DNA of 64,000 nucleotides from Streptomyces albicerus (GCF_008905045.1 NZ_VWMY01000011.1:62001-126000); one strand, 5' to 3'. Numbered from the stretch's first letter, positions 44,513 through 54,104 are shown. Numbers and translations: made by a program. The notes: generated from the letters alone by a model not told the origin.

Positions 44513-46383
44513 GCGCCGTGCTGTGGGCACTGGTCGCCCTGCCGGTGGTCTTCGGCACCGCGCTTCTCGTGGCCGGGCGCAGGGCCGATCGCGCCGCCCC
44601 GGTCGTCGCGGTGGGCGTCATGCTCGCAGCCCTGGGGCTGGCCGTGGCGACCGCGTTCCGGCACACCTCGGTGACGGCGCCGCTTCTCGAACAGCTGCCG
44701 GTCCGGCTGGCCGTCGACGGTCTGTCCGGGCTCCTCGTCGTCACCGTCACGGCGGTCACCGTGGCCGTACTGCTGTTCAGTGCGGCGGAGTTCGGCCGCG
44801 AGGAGGCCCGATCCCGTTTCTTCGGGCTGATACTGCTGTTCGCGGGCAGCATGCTGGTCACCGTCACCTCCGTAACCCTTCCCGTGCTGCTCATGAGCTG
44901 GGAGGTCATGGGCGCCACCTCCTGGGCCCTGATCGGCTACTGGTGGCGCGACCCGGAGCGGGTCGACGCCGCCAACACCGCCTTCCTCACCACCCGTACC
45001 GCCGATCTCGGCCTCTATCTGGCGGCCGGAGCCGCACTCGCGAGCAGCCAGTCCGCAAGCCTCTCCCTGGAGGATCTGCCCGGGGCCGACGAGCCCTGGC
45101 TGTCGCTCATCACCGCGGGCGTCATCGCCGCGGCCTTCGGCAAGTCGGCCCAACTCCCCTTCAGTTTCTGGCTGTCGCGCGCCATGCAGGGCCCGAGCCC
45201 CGTCTCCGCGCTGCTGCACTCCGCGACGATGGTCGTGGCGGGCGCGTACCTGCTGCTGCGCACCGGGCCGTTGCTGGAGGCCTCCGGCTGGGGCGATGAG
45301 GTGGTGGCGTGGACCGGAGCCGTCACCGCCGTCGCCCTCGGGCTGGTGGCCGTGGCCCAGACCGACCTCAAACAGCTACTCGCCGCCTCCACCTGCGCCC
45401 AGATCGGATTCATGGTGCTGGCCGCCGGCGTCGACGGCACCACGGGCGGCACCCTGCAACTGATCGCCCACGCCGCTGCCAAGAGCCTGCTGTTCCTCGT
45501 CGCGGGGGTGTGGCTGACGGCCCTCGGCACGAAAGCGTTGCCGGCGCTGCATGGGGCGGCCCGTCGCTACCGTACGGTCGGCATTGTCTTCACCGCCGGC
45601 GCCTGCTCCCTGGCCGGGCTTGCGCCGCTGTCCTTGTGGGCGGCCAAGGACGTACTGCTGTCCGCCGCGCGCGAGCACACGCCGTGGCTGTACGCGGTGG
45701 GCCTGGCCGCCGCCGTCCTGTCCGCGGTGTACAGCGCCAAGGCGCTGTGGTTCGTCTGGCGCCCGCAACCGGCGGCCGAGGAGCAGCAGTTGGACACCGA
45801 GCAGCGCGGCACCCGGCACGTCCCCCGGATGTCCGTGCCGCCGCTGGTCCTGCTGGCCGTCGCCTGCGTGGTCCTCTCACCGCTCGCGCTGCCACCACTG
45901 GCCGACGCTGTCGAGCGCGTGCTCGGAGGTGACTCCCAACCCACCCCGTACGCGTGGGAGTTGGGCCTTTCGGCTGCCCTCGCCCTGATCGCGGCGGCCG
46001 CCGCCTGGGCCTGGGGCGGGCGCGTACTGCCGCTGCCCGCTCGGGCGAAGGGCTGGTTCCGGGACTGGCTCTCCCTGGAGCGCGCGGCGCAGGCGCTCGT
46101 CGTACGGCCCGTGTTCTGGGCTGCCCGCAGCGCCGCCGCCTTCGACGAGCGCGTACTCGATCGCGGTGTTGAGGGTGCGGCGCGCTCCGCCGTCGGCTTC
46201 GCCCGCTGGTCCGACCGGACCGTGGAGCGGGCGGTCGACGGCACGGTGACCACGGTGGCCGCCGCCACCCGGGCCCTCGGCCAACTGGCCCGCAGGCCGC
46301 AGACCGGTCAGCTGCACCAGTACCTCGCCCAGGCCGTCGCGGCCTTCACCGTCCTCGCCGTCGTGCTCGTCCTCGTGAGGTGA
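44509..46383 (+). CDS. nuoL: NADH-quinone oxidoreductase subunit L-like antiporter subunit
   Basis: A 624-residue multi-helix protein. LLMSWEVMGATSWALIGYW holds the helix 5 Glu, AFGKSAQLPFSFWLSRAM the helix 7 Lys, ALLHSATMVVAGAYLLLRT the helix 8 His, and KAKLL-type Lys KQLLAASTCAQIGFMVLA. So the main charged pumping residues are present. The long C-terminal lateral helix region (from about 500) seems retained. GTG start. Confidence 0.87.
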   Translation: MSAVLWALVALPVVFGTALLVAGRRADRAAPVVAVGVMLAALGLAVATAFRHTSVTAPLLEQLPVRLAVDGLSGLLVVTVTAVTVAVLLFSAAEFGREEARSRFFGLILLFAGSMLVTVTSVTLPVLLMSWEVMGATSWALIGYWWRDPERVDAANTAFLTTRTADLGLYLAAGAALASSQSASLSLEDLPGADEPWLSLITAGVIAAAFGKSAQLPFSFWLSRAMQGPSPVSALLHSATMVVAGAYLLLRTGPLLEASGWGDEVVAWTGAVTAVALGLVAVAQTDLKQLLAASTCAQIGFMVLAAGVDGTTGGTLQLIAHAAAKSLLFLVAGVWLTALGTKALPALHGAARRYRTVGIVFTAGACSLAGLAPLSLWAAKDVLLSAAREHTPWLYAVGLAAAVLSAVYSAKALWFVWRPQPAAEEQQLDTEQRGTRHVPRMSVPPLVLLAVACVVLSPLALPPLADAVERVLGGDSQPTPYAWELGLSAALALIAAAAAWAWGGRVLPLPARAKGWFRDWLSLERAAQALVVRPVFWAARSAAAFDERVLDRGVEGAARSAVGFARWSDRTVERAVDGTVTTVAAATRALGQLARRPQTGQLHQYLAQAVAAFTVLAVVLVLVR

Positions 46384-47894
46384 CCCTCTTGCTTACGGCC
46401 CTCGTCTTCACGCCCACCGCCGTCGCACTGCTGCTGCTCGTGCTGCCGCGGCGTACTCCGGAGTCGGTGTTCCGGATCGTCTGGGTGGTGTCCACGGCCG
46501 TGCTGCTCGCCTTCGTCGTCGGCTTGTGGGCGGGTTACGACCACGGCGGCGGCATGCAGTACGAGGTCCGTGCCCGGTGGATCCCCAGCGCCGGGGTCGG
46601 CTACCACGTCGGCGTCGACGGACTGTCGCTGCCGCTGCTCGCCATGACCTGCGTGCTCTTCCTGGCATGCGCCGTCCATTCGCTGCGCCAGACCCGCCGG
46701 GTACGCGAGTTCGCCGCGCTGTTCCTGTTCCTGCAGACGACCTGCCTCGGGCTGTTCGTCTCCCTCGACCTGATCCTCTTCTTCGTCTTCTTCGATCTGT
46801 CCATCGTGGGGATGTACTTCGTCATCGCGGGCTGGGGACACCAGCAGGCCGCCCGGGCCGCCCTGATGTTCTTCCTCTACACCTTCATCGGCTCCCTGGC
46901 CCTGCTGCTCGGCTTCATCGGCCTCTATCTCGCCGCCGATCCGCACACCTTCGACATGGTCGAGCTGACCCGGCAGAACCCGCTCGCCGGGCGGTCCGTC
47001 TACGCGGCCCTCGTACTGTTGGCCATCGGCATCGGACTGGCCGTGAAGACACCGACCGTGCCCTTCCACACCTGGCTCCCACCCGCGCACACCGAGGCGC
47101 CCGCCGCCGGCTCCGCGATCCTCGCCGGTGTGCTGCTGAAGATGGGCACGTACGGCTTCCTGCGCATCGCCATGCCGATGCTCCCGGACGCGTGGCGCGA
47201 CTACGCACTGGTCATCGTGATCGTCGGTGTGGTGTCGGTGCTGTACGGCGCGCTGGTGGCGCTGGCCCAGACGGACTTCAAGCGGATGATCGCGTACACC
47301 TCGGTCAATCACATGGGGTACATCATCCTCGCGGTCGGTGCGGCCGCCGCGACGGCCGACACCTCCGAGCAGGCGCGCTCCCTCGCCGTCACCGGGGCCG
47401 TGACCCAGATGGTCAGCCACGGACTGCTCACCGGGGCGCTGTTCCTGCTCGCCGGTGTGCTGTACGAGCGCGGTCGTACGTACGACATGGGCGCGTACTC
47501 CGGGATCGCCGCTGCGGCACCGGCGTTCACCGGCATGACCGCCGTGGCCGCTTTCGCCTCCCTGGGCCTGCCGGGCTTTTCCGGGTTCATCGCCGAGTTC
47601 CAGATCTTCACCGGCAGCCTCGGCCCGCGTCCGGTGGCCACGTCCCTGTCCCTGCTGGGCATCCTGCTGACCGCGGGGTTGTTTCTGCGCGCCCTGCAGA
47701 AGATGTTCCTCGGTCCGCTGCGGCTGCCCGACGCACCCGGTAGCCCACGCGCCTTCCCCGACGTCCGGGCCCATGAGAGCGTCGCCGTCGTACCGCTGCT
47801 GATGCTCGCCGTGGTGGTGGGCGTCGCGCCGCGCTTCCTCCTCGACGTCATCGAGCCCGCTTCCCGTGCCGTTGTGGAGCTGCTCGCGCGATGA
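46380..47894 (+). CDS. nuoM: NADH-quinone oxidoreductase subunit M-like antiporter subunit
   Basis: A 504-residue protein with about 14 helices. VKTPTVPFHTWLPPAHTEAP carries the helix 7 Lys and the family signature; LLKMGTYGFLRI the helix 8 Lys. The helix 5 position, normally Glu, is Asp here (FVFFDLSIVGMYFVI), a conservative change. GTG start overlaps nuoL by 4 bases. Confidence 0.88.
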   Translation: MTLLLTALVFTPTAVALLLLVLPRRTPESVFRIVWVVSTAVLLAFVVGLWAGYDHGGGMQYEVRARWIPSAGVGYHVGVDGLSLPLLAMTCVLFLACAVHSLRQTRRVREFAALFLFLQTTCLGLFVSLDLILFFVFFDLSIVGMYFVIAGWGHQQAARAALMFFLYTFIGSLALLLGFIGLYLAADPHTFDMVELTRQNPLAGRSVYAALVLLAIGIGLAVKTPTVPFHTWLPPAHTEAPAAGSAILAGVLLKMGTYGFLRIAMPMLPDAWRDYALVIVIVGVVSVLYGALVALAQTDFKRMIAYTSVNHMGYIILAVGAAAATADTSEQARSLAVTGAVTQMVSHGLLTGALFLLAGVLYERGRTYDMGAYSGIAAAAPAFTGMTAVAAFASLGLPGFSGFIAEFQIFTGSLGPRPVATSLSLLGILLTAGLFLRALQKMFLGPLRLPDAPGSPRAFPDVRAHESVAVVPLLMLAVVVGVAPRFLLDVIEPASRAVVELLAR

Positions 47895-49315
47895 CCGAGA
47901 TGAACGAGAACCCTCTCGACATCCTGCCGGAGATCCTGCTGGCGGCCGGCGCCGTCCTCGGGCTGCTGCTCGGCGCCTGGCTGCCGCGCTCGCGTCAGTG
48001 GATCGTCGGACTGCTGGCCGCGCTGGCCTCCACTGCCGGGATCGTCGCGGCCGCCGTGGCGGCAACCGAGCCGGCCACCGCCGCCTTCGACGGAGCGTTC
48101 GCCGTCGACCCGGTCACCGGCACCTCGCGGATCGTCATCCTCGCCGGAGGCCTGCTCGTGCTCGCGCTCAGCATCGGCCCCATGCGCGCCGACCCGCGCG
48201 AGAGCGAGTTCTACGTCCTGCTCCAACTCACCGTCCTAGGCGCCCTGGTGCTCGCCGGAGCGCAGGACCTCCTGCTGCTGGCCGCCGGCTATCTGCTCGC
48301 GAGCATCCCGGCGTACACGCTCGCCGGTTTCCGCAAGGACGGCCCCGGCACCGAAGCGGCGCTGAAGTACTACGTGATCGGTGCCCTGCTCGGCGTCCTC
48401 ATGCTCACCGGCATCACCGTCCTGTACGCCACGGGGCGCGGCACCGGCTATCCGATGCTGAGCACGGAGCTGCGCGAGGCGCCGGAGGCGCTGCTCGCAG
48501 CCGGAACGCTGGGGCTGCTCGCCGGCCTGCTCTTCAAGGCGGGCGCGGTGCCTGCCCACTTCTGGGTACCGGACGCCGTGCAGGGCAGCACACCACCGGT
48601 CGCCGCGCTCCTCACCACCCTCCCGAAGATCGGCGCGCTGGCCGCCCTCTTCCGCCTCGGAGCGGTGCCCCTGGCCGACAGCCCACTCCCCTGGGCCGCC
48701 CTGATCGCCGTACTCGCCGCGGCCTCCATGACCCTCGGCAATCTCGCCGCCTTCTTCCAGAGCGACGTCAAACGACTGCTCGCGTACTCCACCATCAGCC
48801 AGGTCGGCTACCTGCTGATGCCCGTGGCGGTCGCCGTCCGCTCCGACGAAGCCCAGCAGGCGCTGCTGTACTACCTCGCCGCATACGCCGTCACCAACCT
48901 CGGCGCCTTCGCCGTGGTCTGCGCCCTCCCCCGGGCCGTGAACCTGGACGACTACCGCGGACTCGCCCGCCAGCGGCCCCTGTTGGCCCTGAGCCTCGTC
49001 ATCTGTCTGCTGGGCCTCGTCGGCACCCCGCCGACCGCGGTCTTCCTCGGCAAGCTGGAGATCTTCACCGCCGCCGTCGACGGCGGCTACGCCTGGCTCG
49101 CCGTCCTGGCCGCGGTCAACACCGTCGCCTCGCTCTTCTACTACCTGCGCTGGATCGTCCCGGCCGTCTCCCGGGGCGAGGGAACAGTGCTCCGCGACGG
49201 CGACGGCGACGGCACGGCACGCGTCGTGGCGTACGCGGCCGCCACCGCATCACTTGGACTGGGACTGGCCGGGGGGCCGGTACTCGCGATGCTGTCCGGC
49301 ACGCTCACCCGGTGA
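47891..49315 (+). CDS. nuoN: NADH-quinone oxidoreductase subunit N-like antiporter subunit
   Basis: A 474-residue protein with about 14 helices. FKAGAVPAHFWVPDAVQGST holds the helix 7 Lys and PKIGALAALFRL the helix 8 Lys. The helix 5 motif normally L-G-L-E-L-L-S-L-P is AGYLLASIPAY, so the pumping Glu seems replaced by Leu. Last gene of the operon, ATG overlapping nuoM by 4 bases. No nuoE, F, G or I follows. Confidence 0.87.
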   Translation: MTEMNENPLDILPEILLAAGAVLGLLLGAWLPRSRQWIVGLLAALASTAGIVAAAVAATEPATAAFDGAFAVDPVTGTSRIVILAGGLLVLALSIGPMRADPRESEFYVLLQLTVLGALVLAGAQDLLLLAAGYLLASIPAYTLAGFRKDGPGTEAALKYYVIGALLGVLMLTGITVLYATGRGTGYPMLSTELREAPEALLAAGTLGLLAGLLFKAGAVPAHFWVPDAVQGSTPPVAALLTTLPKIGALAALFRLGAVPLADSPLPWAALIAVLAAASMTLGNLAAFFQSDVKRLLAYSTISQVGYLLMPVAVAVRSDEAQQALLYYLAAYAVTNLGAFAVVCALPRAVNLDDYRGLARQRPLLALSLVICLLGLVGTPPTAVFLGKLEIFTAAVDGGYAWLAVLAAVNTVASLFYYLRWIVPAVSRGEGTVLRDGDGDGTARVVAYAAATASLGLGLAGGPVLAMLSGTLTR

Positions 49316-49354
49316 CGCCACCAGCAACCGCGCGGAGCGCCAGGTGGAGGGAAG

Positions 49355-49681
49355 TCAGTAGCCTCCCGCCGCCCGCCACACCGGCCCCAGATATTCGGAG
49401 AGTTCGGATTCCTCTCGCCGCGCCAGTCCCACCAGGTCGACATCGCGGAGATCCCCCTCCCCGGAAGTCATGATCTCTTGTACTTCGTCGGCCATCGGCA
49501 GCTGCTCCGGTGAGAGCGACACCTCCCTCGTATCCTCCACTTCCTCCGCCATACGGCGGAAGTGGAGGATCAGCGCGGCCAACGCGACATCTCTGACTTC
49601 GAGTTGCATGGCATCCCGAAGTCTGGCGACCTCCCCAGCCGTGACCATGAGGTCACGCGCATCGGCCGTCATGTACCTCAT
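49355..49681 (-). CDS. Hypothetical helical protein
   Basis: A 108-residue, mostly helical and acidic protein (GEVARLRDAMQLEVRDVALA, then LILHFRRMAEEVED). No family recognised and no membrane segment. Convergent with nuoN, 39 bases from it. GGGAG before the ATG giving MRYMTADARD supports the start; the longer frame upstream is low-quality. Confidence 0.55.
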   Translation of the reverse strand: MRYMTADARDLMVTAGEVARLRDAMQLEVRDVALAALILHFRRMAEEVEDTREVSLSPEQLPMADEVQEIMTSGEGDLRDVDLVGLARREESELSEYLGPVWRAAGGY

Positions 49682-49914
49682 TGCGCTCCCAGCGTGGTCG
49701 ACCGGCTTACATCTGAAGGTGCGCCTGCGTGTCGGCGTCGTGCAGCTTGTCCCTGGAGTCGACCTGGGGCGAAACCCGTCACCGTCGATGTTGTTCACGC
49801 GACTATGACCGGTTCTCGACAGTCGCAGGTGATCATTAAGTGAACGGAGAGGGTCAGTCGTCTCAGAGCCGGCCGTGTGCGGCCTCAATGGCCGGGATTG
49901 CCATGAGGGCATGG

Positions 49915-50011
49915 ATACCCCCAGCGGGTACCAAAATCATTGACGCAACCCCCTTCCATACCCCCATGGGGTTTGTTACCTTCGGCCCTCGAACATACCC
50001 CCCTGGGGTAT
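49915..50011. promoter_or_regulatory. Three CsoR-family-like operator palindromes
   Basis: Three G/C-tract palindromes flanked by TA lie about 40 bases apart before the MFS gene: ATACCCCCAGCGGGTAC (49915-49931), ATACCCCCATGGGGT (49958-49972) and ATACCCCCCTGGGGTAT (49995-50011). The shape TACCCC-N-GGGGTA is that bound by CsoR-type metal or persulfide sensors in actinobacteria. No such regulator gene is in this window. Confidence 0.6.
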
Positions 50012-50032
50012 ATCGAGAGAAGGGACACCCTC

Positions 50033-51478
50033 ATGTCAACCGTCAACCCGCGTCGGTGGTGGGCGCTTTTCGTGCTCGCCACCGCGCAGTTCATGGTCAT
50101 CATGGACACCTCGATCATCGGCGTGGCGCTCCCCGAGATGCAGCGCGACCTCGGCTTCTCCCCGGGCGATCTGCAGTGGGTCTTCAACGCGTACGTCATC
50201 GCCTTCGGCGGACTGCTGCTGCTCGGCGGCAGACTGTCGGATCTCCTGGGCGCCCGGCGGATCTTCGTGACCGGCTGGACCGTACTGATCGCGGGCTCTG
50301 TCGTCGCCGCGGCCGCCACCACCGCGTGGGTCGAGGTCCTGGGCCGAGCCGTCCAGGGAGTGGGCGGCGCACTCATCGCGCCCGCCTCGATGACCCTGCT
50401 CATGATGCTCTTCAGCCACGACCCGAAGGAACTCGGCAAGGCCCTCGCGCTGTACGGCGCCGCGGCCCCGGCAGGCGGCACCGCGGGCGTCTTCCTCGGC
50501 GGCGTCTTCACCGAATGGGCCAGCTGGCCCTGGGTGTTCATCATCTACATCCCGATCGGCATCGCCACCCTCCTGGCCACCGGACTGCTGCCGGCGGTCG
50601 CGAGACGGCACGGCTCTGTCGACGTCCTCGGCGCCGTCTCCGTCACGGCAGGCCTCGCGCTCGCGGTGTTCGCGGTGGTGCGTGCTCCCGAGATCGGCTG
50701 GGGTGCCACCCAGACCATCCTCGAACTCCTCGCCGCCGCCGTGCTGTTGGCCCTCTTCCTGGTAGTCCAGCGCTCGGCCGCGGCGCCGCTGATGCCGCTG
50801 GGCGTGTGGCGGACGCCGGGCCTCGGCCCGTCGAACCTGGCGATGACCCTGCTCGGGGCCGCCTGGATCCCGATGTGGTACTTCCTCAACCTCTACCTGC
50901 AGCAGGTGCTCGGATACGGTGCCTTCGCCAGCGGCGCCGCGCTCCTGCCGATGACCGGGCTCCTGATGGTCTTCATGACGATGGTCACCGCCCGGCTGCT
51001 GGGCCGCTTCGGCCCCAAGCCGCTGATCGCGGGCGGGCTGTTCGTCCTCGCGGCGGGTCTGCTGTGGCTGGCGGCCGTCGAGCCGTCGGGCACCTTCGTG
51101 GTGGACGTCCTGCCCGCCTCGCTGGTCGCCGCGATCGGCATGTCACTGGCGTACATCCCGGCGATGATGGCCGCGATGTCCGGCGTTCCGCAGGAGCAGG
51201 CGGGCCTGGCCTCCGGCATCGTCAACACCACCTATCAGGTGGGCTCCGCCCTCGGCCTGGCCGCACTCACCGCGCTCGCCACCTCCCAGGGCGCGGGCCG
51301 GCTCGGCGACCTGCCCGGCCTCACCGACGGATTCAGCGCCGCGTTCTTCGCGGCGGCGGGCATCGCGGCCGCCGGCGGTCTGCTGACCGCACTGCTGATG
51401 CGCGGTAGCGGGTCCGCAAGCACCGAGGGAGTACAAGAGCCGACTGCCCGGCCGCAGGAGGAATCCGTGAGCAGCTAG
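50033..51478 (+). CDS. MFS transporter, DHA2 drug exporter family
   Basis: A 481-residue transporter with about 14 predicted helices. MDTSIIGVALPEMQRDLGF is the helix 1 entry of DHA2 exporters, GGRLSDLLGARRIFV is motif A and GAAAPAGGTAGVFLGGVF motif C. The short upstream region has three CsoR-like palindromes. That points to induction by copper, another metal or reactive sulfur, though the transporter is not a known metal exporter. AGAGAAGGG precedes the ATG. Confidence 0.88.
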   Translation: MSTVNPRRWWALFVLATAQFMVIMDTSIIGVALPEMQRDLGFSPGDLQWVFNAYVIAFGGLLLLGGRLSDLLGARRIFVTGWTVLIAGSVVAAAATTAWVEVLGRAVQGVGGALIAPASMTLLMMLFSHDPKELGKALALYGAAAPAGGTAGVFLGGVFTEWASWPWVFIIYIPIGIATLLATGLLPAVARRHGSVDVLGAVSVTAGLALAVFAVVRAPEIGWGATQTILELLAAAVLLALFLVVQRSAAAPLMPLGVWRTPGLGPSNLAMTLLGAAWIPMWYFLNLYLQQVLGYGAFASGAALLPMTGLLMVFMTMVTARLLGRFGPKPLIAGGLFVLAAGLLWLAAVEPSGTFVVDVLPASLVAAIGMSLAYIPAMMAAMSGVPQEQAGLASGIVNTTYQVGSALGLAALTALATSQGAGRLGDLPGLTDGFSAAFFAAAGIAAAGGLLTALLMRGSGSASTEGVQEPTARPQEESVSS

Positions 51479-51530
51479 GAGGCCGATGGAACGCTGTGAT
51501 TTCCTGCACAGGAGACGACATGGGCGGGCA

Positions 51531-51574
51531 CCGTATGGTCCGGTCGAGGGATGAATCCTTCGCGGACCATACGG
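51531..51574. terminator. Hairpin terminator after MFS gene
   Basis: 12-base perfect arms CCGTATGGTCCG and CGGACCATACGG with a 20-base loop that can itself pair (AGGGAT with ATCCTT). Placed about 50 bases after the MFS stop. Confidence 0.75.
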
Positions 51575-51718
51575 GGCCCGTTCGCCTGTGACCGGGCCAC
51601 TCGCATTTCAGGAGCAGCCCAGCGCCCGCCCCTTCGCTACGAGCAACTCGCTTAATCCACGCACCAGTTGTTAACACGCCGTTCCGGAACCGGGTCATCC
51701 ATGAGGCACGGGACGCGT

Positions 51719-51724
51719 TAGGAT
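51719..51724 (+). promoter_or_regulatory. -10 element for a probably leaderless transcript
   Basis: TAGGAT lies 6 bases before the GTG of the next gene, so transcription would begin at or next to the start codon. No clear -35 was found. The TetR gene at 58 kb has the same arrangement and spacing. Confidence 0.55.
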
Positions 51725-51730
51725 CACGGC

Positions 51731-52180
51731 GTGGTTACGCCTTGGTCTCCCTCCGGTGCGCCGCGGACCCGCCCATGGGCCGGTCTGCTGCATCTGTTTG
51801 GGCTGGCCACCATGCTGTTCGGCCTTGTATACGCCCACAGTGTGAGCCCGGAGGGCATCGCGGGCCATGTCTCCCCCACCGCTGCGACAGCCGCCCATGG
51901 CGGCGGTCAGATCGGCACCACCACCGAGGTTGCGGAGCAGGTGTTCCTGGAGACACCGTCGGGCTCCCACGGCGGCGGCCATGACACCTCCCACCCAGCA
52001 CAGGAGTGTGTCCCCGGTCCGCCGCAGCACGGTGTCTCGCTCGACGCACCCTGCGCCTCCCCCCTGGGCAGGGAGTACTCGGCCTCCGAAGCGACGCTCG
52101 GACAGCCCGCCCCGACCGGATCGAAGCCGGCCGGGTACGGGCTCGCGGAGTCCAGAACGTCAGCCGTGATGCAGGTCTAG
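51731..52180 (+). CDS. Small His-containing membrane-anchored protein (DUF6153-like)
   Basis: About 149 residues: one membrane helix near the N-terminus (AGLLHLFGLATMLFGLVYA), then an extracytoplasmic part with HGGG, HGGGHD and two Cys (ECVPGPPQHGVSLDAPC). The order matches small DUF6153-type proteins of Streptomyces, but I place it there by general look only. His and Cys could bind metal. It is followed by a similar gene 220 bases on. Confidence 0.5.
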   Translation: MVTPWSPSGAPRTRPWAGLLHLFGLATMLFGLVYAHSVSPEGIAGHVSPTAATAAHGGGQIGTTTEVAEQVFLETPSGSHGGGHDTSHPAQECVPGPPQHGVSLDAPCASPLGREYSASEATLGQPAPTGSKPAGYGLAESRTSAVMQV

Positions 52181-52400
52181 ATTTCGGCGCGCCCCTTCAC
52201 TGACCAACACGTTCCGATACACGCGGACCAATGGTGTCCGCTGTGTGCGGCGTTGGTCATGTCTTGGCGCCCCGCCTCCCGTACGGCCGTCTCGCAGGCC
52301 GTGAACGGGTCGGACGAGGGCGCTCGCTCACCGCTCGCCGACGCCTCGCCGCTCCCCTCTGCCCGACTGTGCCGGGGAGCCGGCTCCGCACGGAGGACCT

Positions 52401-52829
52401 GTGCCGATCCATCCCCTCGTACGTCCCGTCCGACCGGGCTCGCCGTCACCCTGGCGGTTACTGGCCTGGGTGTTGGGCGCACTCCTGTTGACGGGAGTCC
52501 TCCACTGCCCCACCTCGCCTCATGGCGCGGACCACGGTCACTCGCCGTCGCTGACAACGGCCGGTGCCGCGTCACCTGAGGCCGAGACACCCGACCGGGA
52601 CGCGCCCGCGCATTCGCATTCCGGCACTCTGTGCACGGCCCTCGGCCTGGTCCCCCAAGCCCATGGCGCGGTGAACCCATCAGCGCGTATGGCGGTACTC
52701 CTGCCTCTCGCCGGAGTCGCGACGGCCACGGCGGCAGAACTCCTGTTGCCGACTCCGCGCCGGTTTCGCAGACGGACAGCCACACCCGGCCGCTCCACGC
52801 TCACCATCGTCTGTCGGTGGCGCATCTAG
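52401..52829 (+). CDS. Small membrane protein with paired helices and His-rich loop
   Basis: About 142 residues. The first helix (WRLLAWVLGALLLTGVLHC) leads to a His-rich part (HGADHGHSP, HSHSGTLC), and a second helix (MAVLLPLAGVATATAAELLL) near the C-terminus. It resembles the gene before it in layout. GGAGGACCT precedes the GTG. Just upstream of the cysteine synthase-like gene, 130 bases away. Function unknown. Confidence 0.5.
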   Translation: MPIHPLVRPVRPGSPSPWRLLAWVLGALLLTGVLHCPTSPHGADHGHSPSLTTAGAASPEAETPDRDAPAHSHSGTLCTALGLVPQAHGAVNPSARMAVLLPLAGVATATAAELLLPTPRRFRRRTATPGRSTLTIVCRWRI

Positions 52830-52958
52830 ACCTCTCGGCCGCAGCCGTACGAACCGGCTGCCGCGTGCCGCTCACAAGGGCCGGGACACCTCCTGCCCTG
52901 GTCGGGCCGCACGCGAGATGAGCGAACCCTGACGCACATCTTCGAACGAGAGCGGACC

Positions 52959-54104
52959 ATGCATTCCCCCACAACTGATCTGAACTCTCCTGCCCGTTCC
53001 GCCCTGTCCGGGCTGGTCGGCAACACCCCTCTGCTGCACGTCTCCGAACCCCTCGCCTCGGCGGGGCGCGGCTTCTGGGCGAAGCTCGAGGGCTTCAACC
53101 CCGGCGGCATCAAGGACCGCCCGGGCCTGCACATGGTGGAGCGTGCACGCGCCCGCGGCGATCTGCGCCCGGGAGCCAGGATCATCGAGTCGACCAGCGG
53201 CACCCTCGGCCTTGGCCTCGCCCTGGCCGGCATGGTCTACGGCCATCCCGTCACCCTGGTCACCGACCCGGGCCTGGAGATGTCCATGACCCGGCTGCTC
53301 ACCGCGTACGGAGCCCAGGTCAACCTCGTCTCCGAGCCGCACCCGGCCGGCGGCTGGCAGCAGGCCCGCCGCGACAGGGTCGGGCAGTTGATGGAGCAGC
53401 ACCCCGGCTCGTGGTGCCCGGACCAGTACAACAACCCCGACAACACCACCGCGTACACCCCGCTCGCGCTCGAACTGGCCACGGAACTCGGCCACATCGA
53501 CGTGCTGGTGTGCAGCGTGGGCACCGGCGGACACTCCGCCGGCGTCTCGCGGGTCCTCCAACAGCTGTATCCCGACCTGAAGCTGGTCGGCGTCGACACC
53601 ATCGGGTCGACGATCTTCGGGCAGCCCGCGCGGCCCCGGCTGATGCGGGGCCTCGGCTCCAGCATCTATCCGCGCAACGTCGCCTACGTCAACTTCGGCG
53701 AGGTGCACTGGGTCGCCCCGGCGGAGGCCGTGTGGACGTGCCGTCAGCTCGCGGCGTCCCACTACGCAACCGGTGGCTGGAGCGTCGGCGCGGTCGCGAT
53801 GGTCTCCGGCTGGCTGGCGCGCACGCTGCCCGCGGACACCCGGATCGCGGCGATCTTCCCCGACGGCCCGCAGCGCTACCTGGGCACGGTTTACGACGAC
53901 GACTACTGCGCCGCCCACGGCCTGCTCGACGCCCCGCCCGCACCCGAACCGGAGGTGATCGGCCGCCTGGACGAGAAGGAGGTCACCCGCTGGACCAGGT
54001 GCACCACCGTGGTCGATCCGCTCGCCCGGAACGGCCGGGCGCAGGACACCGACGTGGTGGACCTTGCCGCCGCCTCCGAGGCCGACTCCGAGGAGACGGC
54101 CTGA
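52959..54104 (+). CDS. PLP-dependent cysteine synthase family protein
   Basis: A 381-residue fold-type II PLP enzyme. [12 protein letters not shown], then [12 protein letters not shown] with the Schiff-base Lys, [11 protein letters not shown] at the substrate-loop position, and [13 protein letters not shown], the phosphate-binding loop. Members add sulfide or other nucleophiles to O-acetyl or O-phosphoserine, or split or amine-transfer cysteine-like compounds. The C-terminal 60 residues after [13 protein letters not shown] are extra. It overlaps the MFS gene by one base (TGATG), so they work together. Confidence 0.85.
   Translation: MHSPTTDLNSPARSALSGLVGNTPLLHVSEPLASAGRGFWAKLEGFNPGGIKDRPGLHMVERARARGDLRPGARIIESTSGTLGLGLALAGMVYGHPVTLVTDPGLEMSMTRLLTAYGAQVNLVSEPHPAGGWQQARRDRVGQLMEQHPGSWCPDQYNNPDNTTAYTPLALELATELGHIDVLVCSVGTGGHSAGVSRVLQQLYPDLKLVGVDTIGSTIFGQPARPRLMRGLGSSIYPRNVAYVNFGEVHWVAPAEAVWTCRQLAASHYATGGWSVGAVAMVSGWLARTLPADTRIAAIFPDGPQRYLGTVYDDDYCAAHGLLDAPPAPEPEVIGRLDEKEVTRWTRCTTVVDPLARNGRAQDTDVVDLAAASEADSEETA

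Noticed and set aside
46308..48065. 585-codon minus-strand frame under nuoM/nuoN
   Set aside because: Glu/Gly/Gln-rich antisense shadow typical of membrane-protein genes.
40913..49315. A full respiratory complex I operon
   Set aside because: NuoC, E, F, G and I are absent and the B/D-like gene lacks cluster cysteines.
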